Source: Rhodospirillaceae bacterium (GTDB lineage Bacteria > Pseudomonadota > Alphaproteobacteria > UBA8366 > Aestuariispiraceae). From it: a stretch of DNA of 64,000 nt. The notes under the pieces are model-generated. The model was given only the letters and a program-made list of their open reading frames with translations. It did not search any database and was not told the DNA's origin. Below are positions 16,540 to 23,211 of this stretch, one piece after another. The first letter of the stretch is position 1. The number at the start of each line of letters is the position of its first letter. The position numbers were made by a program, and so were the translations under genes. Location: the NCBI GenBank assembly GCA_002709955.1, contig PAQY01000013.1, forward strand, positions 124,001-188,000. The letters run 5' to 3'.

Positions 16540-17568
16540 GTGGAAGAGGCGCTAAAGCCGACAACTGAACAACAGGATAGCTTGCATATCCTGCCTTTAT
16601 GTATGATTCCCATCAAAACGCCTGCTTTGCGCCGTGCGTGCCTGGTTAAGAACAGTCGGCTGGAAACTGCCGTAGAATTGTTCCGGGACAAGGCGGGGGT
16701 CAGCGGACAGCTTAATGTGCAGGACTTGCCGGATTTTTTCCAGGAGTCGGATGCAGACAGCCTGCCTGACGATATGGTTAAAATCCGCGGGTTGGACAAG
16801 ATGCCCAGCTTCGATGTCTATTCCTGCCGGATTTCCCTGCGCGCGCTGGGCATTGCTGTGAATGATGAAGAATACCTCAAACTGTCTTCCGAGCGTCAGG
16901 CAATTCTGGCGGATCGCATGCGGGAATTCACCAGACCGCTGATCGCCCAGGTCTTTGGCAAAGATGTTGATGGGCTGGATGAAAGCATCGATCTGATCGC
17001 AATGCTGCGCAATCCGCATCAGGAGGATACACGCGCCAATCTTGCGAAATTGGCCCGGGAACTAGATGTGAAGGTCATGGAAATTCCCCGCTTCGTGGAA
17101 GATTATGGCGATATCTTCCTGTCGCTTGCCTATTTCCGGGACTGCCTGGACAAGATCGCGCCGACCGTTGAGCGCTTTATTGTCTGGCTGCAGGAAATGA
17201 AGGGGGCCTGGACCATTCGCAACGATCGCCCCAAGGAGCGCATGATCGATCAGGTCGAAGAGGACATGAAGGAAATCGTGCGCCTGATCAATTTGCGGTT
17301 CGATACGTTCGACCGGAAAACCCATGATTTCTGGGACAATGCCTCTGCGGACCATTTCAAGGCCGTTCGGCAATATATCACCAGCCACCATACCTCTGTT
17401 GGCGGGGTTCTGTGTGGTCTGACCATGAAAATGGATTCCTGGAAGACACGGTTTCCAACCAAAAACCCCGGTGGGCCCCAGGCCCGCATGGAGTTTCTGA
17501 TTGGCGAAATCCTGCCCGGCCTGGACACGATCAAGAAACTGGAACGCTCCGCGATCGACCTGAAGTAG
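16540..17568 (+). CDS. Conserved hypothetical protein
   Basis: A 342-residue soluble, charged, largely helical protein with no motif that I recognise. It begins at GTG 16540 behind AAAGGA; the translated N-terminus runs EEALKPTTEQQDSLHILPLC. Features include an early IPIKTPALRRACLVKN segment, a helical middle with EDYGDIFLSLAYFRDCLDKIAP, and a His-rich ITSHHTSVGGVLCG stretch near residue 285. Codon use matches the neighbours, so it looks native. It stands alone between pdxY and the tRNA-Pro island. Function unknown. Confidence 0.8.
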   Translation: MEEALKPTTEQQDSLHILPLCMIPIKTPALRRACLVKNSRLETAVELFRDKAGVSGQLNVQDLPDFFQESDADSLPDDMVKIRGLDKMPSFDVYSCRISLRALGIAVNDEEYLKLSSERQAILADRMREFTRPLIAQVFGKDVDGLDESIDLIAMLRNPHQEDTRANLAKLARELDVKVMEIPRFVEDYGDIFLSLAYFRDCLDKIAPTVERFIVWLQEMKGAWTIRNDRPKERMIDQVEEDMKEIVRLINLRFDTFDRKTHDFWDNASADHFKAVRQYITSHHTSVGGVLCGLTMKMDSWKTRFPTKNPGGPQARMEFLIGEILPGLDTIKKLERSAIDLK

Positions 17569-17738
17569 TTCCTTGCTCTTTATCCTGGCACTCAGCCGGG
17601 GATACGAACTGGAAATTCATCGGTGATACAGGGTGTTTGGGGAATTCAACACTTCTCTGTAGCAGGGATAGAAACGATACCTCTGCCCGACGGGAATTTT
17701 CGGAACATCGCATTTTTATCCACGTAATACACACAGCA

Positions 17739-17761
17739 GAGGGCGCAATGTATGCGCCCTC
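17739..17761 (-). terminator. Displaced original tRNA-Pro terminator
   Basis: GAGGGCGC (17739-17746) and GCGCCCTC (17754-17761) form an 8-bp hairpin 21 bp beyond the CCA end of the tRNA-Pro 3' fragment on the minus strand, followed by GCTGTGTGTATT. It has the same layout as the hairpin behind the intact tRNA at 18655-18687, so it was probably the terminator before the island inserted. Confidence 0.5.
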
Positions 17762-17781
17762 AAACTGCATGATTTTTTGAA

Positions 17782-17821
17782 TTGGTCGGAGAGGCAGGAT
17801 TCGAACTTGCGACCCCCTGCT
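17782..17821 (-). pseudogene. Duplicated 3' end of tRNA-Pro (attachment-site scar)
   Basis: These 40 bp match 18706-18745 of the intact tRNA-Pro gene with a single difference (17807 T against 18731 C, in the T-stem). They cover CCA, acceptor 3' strand, T-arm and the 3' side of the anticodon stem and then diverge abruptly. A lone 3' tRNA fragment in direct orientation is the classic product of integrase-mediated insertion into a tRNA gene. Confidence 0.85.
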
Positions 17822-18035
17822 TCAAATTTTGTTAACTTTTTCACTATAATATTGTTTTTATTGTATTTTATTCGCCTTTCGCTCTCTTAAAGCACATATT
17901 TTTTAGTTACACACTAGTTATAGAGCGCACGACAGGCGCTTATAGGAGCACTACGCCCGCAGTTCCGCCACGCTGCAAATGTGCAGCGCAAGCAGGTTGG
18001 AGTAGTTGGCGGGTTTGACGGGTTGGTTTGGATTG

Positions 18036-18245
18036 TTAGGAATACCGAGTAACTTCCTTCACACTTTCACATATCGTGCAGACATCCTTACGCCGATCAA
18101 ATTGCCGTGTCTTCGATAGTTCCCGAGTCTTATGGTTAGCATGTTGACGGATGCTTAATCCTAATGCCTTTGTGATACAGTCATCACATACTGGTTCTGG
18201 TGACTTGTGAATGAGATATTCTCGAACCTGTTCCAAGACAGTCAT
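18036..18245 (-). CDS. Small double-CxxC putative zinc-binding protein
   Basis: A 69-residue protein, the only well-supported gene in the island. It has two CxxC pairs, PVCDDC near residue 19 and DVCTIC near residue 55, separated by a basic helical segment with LGLSIRQHANHKTREL that resembles a short winged or HTH helix pair. A zinc-ribbon or treble-clef DNA/RNA-binding fold is plausible. The ATG at 18245 is preceded by a strong GGGAGGTAATA site; an upstream in-frame ATG (18305) is less likely. Function unknown. Confidence 0.7.
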   Translation of the reverse strand: MTVLEQVREYLIHKSPEPVCDDCITKALGLSIRQHANHKTRELSKTRQFDRRKDVCTICESVKEVTRYS

Positions 18246-18654
18246 TATTACCTCCCATGCCGTTCTCAAAGCATACAGTAACGCGGCTCGACTTTCGATA
18301 TCCATTCACAGTTTGAAGGATCGTTTGAAGGCAGGCGAGAAGACACGATAGATCGAAGGATAGAGAGTTGAAGAATGGCAATGTTCCTAAGCGAACGCGC
18401 ATGTTTATAAAGAGGCAGAACACGTATGCTAACAGTCACGTTCCGTGACGATGCAACAGACGTATTTGATGACTCTGTAAATGGAACACTAACGACTACA
18501 GATACGGTTTGCGAACCTGAGACCACATACATATCAAATACATGGGGCACTGTTACCAGAGGCGAATCAGCCAGCCAAAGCTAACAAAACACACGCTGTA
18601 AGCTATTGTTTTTGCACCAAAAAATTTTTTGCATAGTTACACACATGTTACACA

Positions 18655-18687
18655 CAGCTAGAGAGCACACCGTGCGCTCTCTAGCTG
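18655..18687 (-). terminator. Terminator hairpin downstream of tRNA-Pro
   Basis: CAGCTAGAGAGC (18655-18666) and GCTCTCTAGCTG (18676-18687) form a perfect 12-bp stem with a 9-nt loop, 20 bp beyond the tRNA CCA end on the minus strand. On the plus strand it is followed by a T-rich run, so it may work in both directions. It belongs to the island side of the junction. Confidence 0.6.
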
Positions 18688-18706
18688 TTTGTTTTCATTG
18701 GGTTTT

Positions 18707-18783
18707 TGGTCGGAGAGGCAGGATTCGAACCTGCGACCCCCTGCTCCCGAAGCAGGTGCGCTACCAGGCTGCGCTACACTCCG
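18707..18783 (-). tRNA. tRNA-Pro (CGG)
   Basis: A 77-nt cloverleaf on the minus strand starting CGGAGTGTAGCGCAG and ending CTCTCCGA-CCA, with CCA encoded. The anticodon loop TTCGGGA within the CCTGC/GCAGG stem gives anticodon CGG, reading CCG. The acceptor stem pairs except for one T-T opposition at 6:67. D-loop AGCCTGGTAGC and T-loop TTCGAATC are canonical. It is the target of the adjacent island, and its 3' half is probably island-derived. Confidence 0.95.
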
Positions 18784-18830
18784 ATAGGGTGCGATCGGAT
18801 GATGATCATACATCATCTGAGGCGGAACGG

Positions 18831-18859
18831 CTTATAGCGCTCTGGCTCAGGCGGTGCAA
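18831..18859 (-). promoter_or_regulatory. tRNA-Pro promoter
   Basis: On the minus strand TTGCAC (18854-18859), a 17-bp spacer and TATAAG (18831-18836) form a strong sigma-70 promoter about 48 bp upstream of the tRNA 5' end. Confidence 0.65.
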
Positions 18860-18949
18860 GATGTGGATTGCATCGGGATCCTGGAATTTTCAAAACTGGC
18901 GGGAGTGCGATAGGGTTGCGGAAATAAACAGCAAGAGGGTGTTTCTTCA

Positions 18950-19498
18950 GTGATTACGGATGTTCTGGATTTTTGGTGCACACAACACGGGCCTGAGGAT
19001 TGGTTTGCGCGGTCTGACGCGCTGGATGCGGCGATTGGTCAGCAGTTTTCTGATCTGCATCAGTCATTTTGCGAGAGCAGCCAGGCGGCCTGGGCGGCGT
19101 CGGATACGCCCCTGGGCGCGCTGGCGGTGGTGATCGTGCTGGATCAGTTTTCCCGCAATTTGTATCGCGACACGGCAAAAGCCTACGCAATGGATCCCTT
19201 GGCCCGGGACATTGCCCGCTATGCCATTGCGCGCGGATTTCATACCGATCCCGGTCTGCCCACCCTGTCGGCGCTCTTCTTCTATCTGCCGTTTGAGCAT
19301 AGCGAAGCCCTGGCGGACCAGGACTGGTCCTGTGCGCTGATCGCCAGTATGGGGGATGAAACCTATGACGATTATGCCAGGCAGCATCGCGACATTATCC
19401 TTCGGTTCGGGCGCTTTCCCCATCGCAATGAAGCCCTGGGGCGGATCAGCACGGATGCGGAGCGCGACTTTCTGACCCAGCCGGGCTCTTCTTTCTAG
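18950..19498 (+). CDS. DUF924 family protein
   Basis: A 182-residue protein with the DUF924 pattern: an N-terminal VLDFWCTQHGPEDWFARSD start, LDQFSRNLYRDTAKAYAMD in the middle (the most conserved block), FFYLPFEHSEALADQ and a terminal RFPHRNEALGR. The fold is an all-helical TPR-like array; the biochemical role is unknown. Translation starts at GTG 18950 about ten bases after AGAGGG. It is followed by an MFS transporter 88 bp downstream. Confidence 0.9.
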   Translation: MITDVLDFWCTQHGPEDWFARSDALDAAIGQQFSDLHQSFCESSQAAWAASDTPLGALAVVIVLDQFSRNLYRDTAKAYAMDPLARDIARYAIARGFHTDPGLPTLSALFFYLPFEHSEALADQDWSCALIASMGDETYDDYARQHRDIILRFGRFPHRNEALGRISTDAERDFLTQPGSSF

Positions 19499-19586
19499 GC
19501 AATGGGGCCAAATGCCTTTTCCTTATGCGGTGGGTCCAGTATGACATTTTGACTTTCGCAGACCCTGCCGATTTTCTCTATGAGAT

Positions 19587-20756
19587 ATGATGTCCAGTCT
19601 TCGCCCGATCCTGCCGCTTATCCTGGCCACGGTGTTCAGCATTATCGGGCTGGGAATTATTGTGCCGGTGCTGCCCTTTCAGGTGACGGCGCTGGGCGGT
19701 GAGTCGGGGGCTGCGCCGCTGATATTCTCAGCCTTCTCCATGGCCGCAGTGATCAGCGCCCCGGTTTGGGGCTGGTTGTCGGACCGGTTCGGGCGCAGGC
19801 CAGTGCTGCTTGCCTCTGCCAGTGCGACGGTGCTGTCCTATCTGTGGCTGGCCAATGTCGGGGGCCTGACGGAGGTCTATGCCAGCCGGATCATGGCGGG
19901 TCTGGCGGCCGGGTGGTTCACGGCAGCAGCGGCCTATGTGTCGGATGTGACATCAGATGCAGACCGGGCAAAGGGTATGGGGATGCTGGGGGCTGCTTTC
20001 GGCGTCGGCTTTTGCATTGGGCCGGGCCTGGGGGCCTGGGCGGTCGGAGGGGATGCGCCAAATTATGCGCTACCCGCTTATGCGGCGGCAGGCTGTGCGG
20101 CGCTGGGCCTGGTGATTGCAATCCTGTTTGTCAAAGAACCTGCGCGTCACAGCGAAGACCATATCGTGCGGTTCGCCACCGATGTGCTGCGCAACAACAA
20201 CATTTCCCTGTTATTGGTGCTGCATTTTACTATCCATCTGGTCTTCACCGCGATGGAAGGGGTTTTCGCCATCTGGGCGGCGGCAGAATTTGGGCTGGGC
20301 GCGCGGGAGGTCGGGTATTATCTGGCCTTTTCCGGATTGATCACCGTGCTGGTTCAGGGCGGATTGGTGCGCCGTATCGTCCCCATATTCGGGGAGGCGC
20401 AGGTGATCATCTTTGCGGCTGGAACGCTGACAGCAACGATGCTGGCGATCCTGATTGTCGATGCGCCGGTCATGATCCTGTTGCCCATGGGCCTGTTGGC
20501 GGTTGGGATGGGGTTGCACAATCCCGCCATGCAAAGTCTGTTGAGCCAGATTGCCCCCAAGGCGATGCGTGGCGGCACATTGGGCAATGCCCAAAGCGCA
20601 CAATCCTTCGCGCGAATTTTAGGCCCGGCCTGGGGGGCGGCGGTTTTCAGCGCCTTTGGGCCTGACTCCCCCTTTATCATCGGGGCGGTTATCTTCATCG
20701 GGGCCACCATTTTTGCCTATTATCTGGCGCGGCGGTTTCCCAAAACCGCAGCCTGA
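19587..20756 (+). CDS. MFS efflux transporter, TetA-like
   Basis: A 389-residue, 12-helix major-facilitator protein. The first helix carries IIGLGIIVPVLPF, and loop 2-3 has the signature GWLSDRFGRRPVLLAS, both typical of the drug:H+ antiporter-1 (TetA/Bcr) group. Helix 5 carries the GAAFGVGFCIGPGLGAW motif C of exporters. It probably exports a small hydrophobic or toxic compound; the substrate is unknown. No TetR-like regulator is adjacent. Confidence 0.88.
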   Translation: MMSSLRPILPLILATVFSIIGLGIIVPVLPFQVTALGGESGAAPLIFSAFSMAAVISAPVWGWLSDRFGRRPVLLASASATVLSYLWLANVGGLTEVYASRIMAGLAAGWFTAAAAYVSDVTSDADRAKGMGMLGAAFGVGFCIGPGLGAWAVGGDAPNYALPAYAAAGCAALGLVIAILFVKEPARHSEDHIVRFATDVLRNNNISLLLVLHFTIHLVFTAMEGVFAIWAAAEFGLGAREVGYYLAFSGLITVLVQGGLVRRIVPIFGEAQVIIFAAGTLTATMLAILIVDAPVMILLPMGLLAVGMGLHNPAMQSLLSQIAPKAMRGGTLGNAQSAQSFARILGPAWGAAVFSAFGPDSPFIIGAVIFIGATIFAYYLARRFPKTAA

Positions 20757-20927
20757 GCTGCAGTCCTAGCCGCCCATTATCAGCGGATGCTTAAGCGCTG
20801 AATATAGGTTATACTGTAATCCATGGGTCGGAATACCGGCCCTCCCCTTCATGAATGGGCGATACTGTGTCGCCATTTGCGCGGGACCCCTGTTGGGGGC
20901 CTTCCCTCGCTTTACTCGGAGAGTCGT

Positions 20928-21185
20928 ATGGCTAAAGCAAAACCCAAGAAGACGCAGACGGTTGTTACAGACACCTCCCTGACGGCGACCGCGCGGCCAC
21001 CATCCGGCAAGCCCACCGCCGTTGCGCAGTTAAGGACATTCAAGGCTGAATTGGACCGTGCCCCATCGGGTATGAAAAAGGATGCAGCCCTGCGCCAATA
21101 CGCCATCGCCGATGCTGCGATGAAGGACAATAATGATCGCGGGCTTTTAAAAGCATTGGAAGAAGCAAAGAAGCTGCTGCGCTGA
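20928..21185 (+). CDS. Small basic hypothetical protein
   Basis: An 85-residue protein starting with a Lys-rich stretch (MAKAKPKKTQTVV), then a Thr/Pro/Ala linker and a helical C-terminus (AQLRTFKAELDRAP... LLKALEEAKKLLR). The basic tail resembles small nucleic-acid-associated proteins, but no family is recognisable. The ATG at 20928 is preferred over an upstream one (20823) because of a GGAGAG site. Function unknown. Confidence 0.55.
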   Translation: MAKAKPKKTQTVVTDTSLTATARPPSGKPTAVAQLRTFKAELDRAPSGMKKDAALRQYAIADAAMKDNNDRGLLKALEEAKKLLR

Positions 21186-21247
21186 GCGGTACTTACAGCG
21201 GGCCCGCCCTTCAAGACGAAACGCTCCTCAGGGAGAGGGTGCCTATG

Positions 21248-21335
21248 TCGTCGTCACCCCGGACTTGATCCGGGGTCCAGGGCGGCGGGCACGATGGGCG
21301 CGGATGGCCCTGGGCTCGGGAGTGACGGCATTGTT
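21248..21335. repeat. REP-like alphaproteobacterial intergenic element
   Basis: The core palindrome CCCCGG-ACTTGAT-CCGGGG (21257-21275) sits inside an outer inverted pair, GTCACCCC against GGGAGTGAC. Elements with the core CCCGGACTTGATCCGGG are scattered through many alphaproteobacterial intergenic regions. Its position after a short gene and convergent to pdxJ fits a transcript-end structure. Confidence 0.6.
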
Positions 21336-21384
21336 TGCAGATTTACCACCCTCCTGTGAGGGACGGCAACGCCGCATTCTGAGT

Positions 21385-22176
21385 CTAGGCTGCTGCCGTC
21401 TTCTGGTCGCCCTTGAACTGCAAGGCCGTCAAATAGGCCTTCACGGTGGCATCAAAGCCCATCCACAACGCATCTGCGGTAAAGGCATGACCAATGGAAA
21501 CTTCGTCCAGCCGGGGCAGGGCGTGGATCAGGTTGGGCAGATTCTCTGTTGTCAGATCATGCCCGGCATTGATCAGCATCCCGGCATCCAGCGCCGCCTG
21601 GGCCGATCTGGCATAGCGGGCCAATAACGCGGCCTCGTCCGCCGTTCCGAAGGCATCGGCATAGGGGCCGGTATAGAGTTCAACCCGGTCGGCACCCAGG
21701 GCGGCGGCTTTCCGCATCGCCGGATCCGGATCATCGGTCGCATCCATGAACAGCGCGACGCGACAGCCAAGACCTTTTAAGGTGGCGATTGTCTGCTTCA
21801 GCCGGTCAGCCTCCCCAAACACATCCCAGCCACTGTCAGACGTGGCAGCATCGGGAGAATCCGGGACCAGCGTTGCCTGATTAGGCCGGACCTTGTTGAT
21901 GATGGCCAGGAAATCATCGAAAGGGTTGCCCTCCACATTAAATTCGACCCCGCGCGCGGCCCATCCTTCATCGCGGATCATCGCGGCGATGTTCATCACA
22001 TCGCTCTTTCGGATATGACGCTCATCCGGGCGCGGATGCACGGTCAGGCCATGGGCACCCGCCCGCAGCACGGTCCGGCCTGCCTCAACAGGATCAGGAT
22101 AGCCGACATGCCGCTGGTTGCGCAGCAGGGCCACCTTGTTCAGGTTCACAGACAGTTTTGTTTCAACGCGTTTCAT
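21385..22176 (-). CDS. pdxJ: Pyridoxine 5'-phosphate synthase
   Basis: A 263-residue TIM-barrel enzyme that joins 1-deoxyxylulose 5-phosphate and 3-amino-2-oxopropyl phosphate to make pyridoxine 5'-phosphate. LSVNLNKVALLRNQR, GLTVHPRPDERHIR, EFNVEGNPFD, VELYTGPYADAF, LINAGHDLTTENLP and VSIGHAFTADALW are all family signatures with the catalytic Glu/His residues. Many proteobacteria have pdxJ next to acpS or recO; here it is flanked by a repeat and a divergent EamA transporter. Confidence 0.95.
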   Translation of the reverse strand: MKRVETKLSVNLNKVALLRNQRHVGYPDPVEAGRTVLRAGAHGLTVHPRPDERHIRKSDVMNIAAMIRDEGWAARGVEFNVEGNPFDDFLAIINKVRPNQATLVPDSPDAATSDSGWDVFGEADRLKQTIATLKGLGCRVALFMDATDDPDPAMRKAAALGADRVELYTGPYADAFGTADEAALLARYARSAQAALDAGMLINAGHDLTTENLPNLIHALPRLDEVSIGHAFTADALWMGFDATVKAYLTALQFKGDQKTAAA

Positions 22177-22296
22177 ACCAGAAATCCTAGAATATCCTTA
22201 ATTGGCTTTAGATATAGGATTTTCACAGCACTTTGATAGGGCCATTTTGATGAAATCGTGCTGGACCTTTCGCAAGGATTGGTTGATAAGCGGCAG

Positions 22297-23196
22297 ATGG
22301 TTTTGTCCGATAATATAAAAGGCGCGTCCTTGATGGCGGCCAGCATGGCGGCGTTTATCGTCAATGATACATTGATGAAACTCGCCTATGATTTCGTTTC
22401 CATGTATCAGGCAATGCTCTTGCGGGGCGTGGCGGCGACCTTGATGATCGTGATGATCGCCGTCTGGCGGCGCGAATTAAAAGTATCGATTCCAAAGCGG
22501 GAGCGCGGCATTCTGGCCCTGCGTGTGCTGGGGGAGGTCGGGTCCACCACCGCCTTTCTGACGGCCCTGTTGCATATGCCGCTGGCCAATCTGACAGCCA
22601 TCATGCAGACCATGCCACTGGCAGTCACCCTGGCGGCGGCGGTATTCCTGAAAGAGCCCTTGGGCTGGCGGCGCTGGTCGGCGATTGCGGTTGGATTCTG
22701 TGGTGTCTTACTGATCGTGCGGCCGGGATCTGAAGGCTTCAACAGCTTTTCCCTGCTGGCGTTGGTCGCGGTCCTCTTTGTTGTGCTGCGCGATATCTCG
22801 ACCCGGCGGTTGAATGCCCAGATACCCTCAATCTTCGTGTCCCTGCTGACCTCCGTCGCGGTCACGGTTCTGGCGGCAGTCATGGCCCCGACGATGGAAT
22901 GGCGCCCCTTAAGCGGACATGCGCTTGCCTTGTTGGGCACGGCGGCTGTTTGTGTGATTTTCGGCTATATCTTCAGTGTGAAGGCCATGCGCGTTGGCGA
23001 AATCGCCTTCGTGGCCCCGTTCCGCTATACGATCATGATCTGGGCCATCCTGCTGGGGATCTTCGTCTTCAACGATTACCCCAGCCAATGGACCCTGATC
23101 GGTGCCGCCATCATCGTTGGCACCGGCGTCTATTCCTTCTACCGCGAACGCAAACGCCGCATCCTGGCCGCTAAAGTCGCACCGCGCAACCCCTAA
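22297..23196 (+). CDS. EamA/DMT-family transporter
   Basis: A 299-residue membrane protein with about ten helices and two EamA domains. FLKEPLGWRRWSAIAVGFCGVLLIVRPG closes the first half (only the ends are diagnostic: FLKEPLGW and LLIVRPG), and VFNDYPSQWTLIGAAIIVGTG closes the second. It resembles the RhaT/YdcZ-like metabolite exporters common in alphaproteobacteria. I chose ATG 22297; a GTG at 22258 would add 13 residues without better support. Substrate unknown. Confidence 0.85.
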   Translation: MVLSDNIKGASLMAASMAAFIVNDTLMKLAYDFVSMYQAMLLRGVAATLMIVMIAVWRRELKVSIPKRERGILALRVLGEVGSTTAFLTALLHMPLANLTAIMQTMPLAVTLAAAVFLKEPLGWRRWSAIAVGFCGVLLIVRPGSEGFNSFSLLALVAVLFVVLRDISTRRLNAQIPSIFVSLLTSVAVTVLAAVMAPTMEWRPLSGHALALLGTAAVCVIFGYIFSVKAMRVGEIAFVAPFRYTIMIWAILLGIFVFNDYPSQWTLIGAAIIVGTGVYSFYRERKRRILAAKVAPRNP

Positions 23197-23211
23197 GGCC
23201 GGCGGGCGGGG

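Larger units (their letters stand above)
17782..18745. mobile_element. Micro genomic island inserted in tRNA-Pro(CGG)
   Basis: About 924 bp from repeat to repeat, bounded by the 40-bp displaced tRNA fragment on the left and the intact tRNA-Pro gene on the right. The interior is clearly more AT-rich than the surroundings. It has one well-supported small gene (18036-18245) and no integrase. GTTACACAC-type repeats (17905, 18635 and 18648 regions) lie near both ends and look like integrase arm-binding sites. The hairpin CGCTGCA-N4-TGCAGCG (17971-17988) is also present. The rest (17822-18035 and 18246-18654) shows nothing else supportable. Either a deletion remnant or a satellite that depends on an integrase elsewhere. 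Confidence 0.75.

Noticed and set aside
17782-17821. A second tRNA-Pro gene
   Set aside because: Only the 3' 40 bp are present; the anticodon loop and 5' half are missing, so it is an insertion scar.
18426-18584. 52-codon plus-strand frame inside the tRNA-Pro island
   Set aside because: Weakly spaced AGAGG and no similarity that I recognise; overlapping minus-strand frames (18266-18550) are equally plausible, so neither is annotated.
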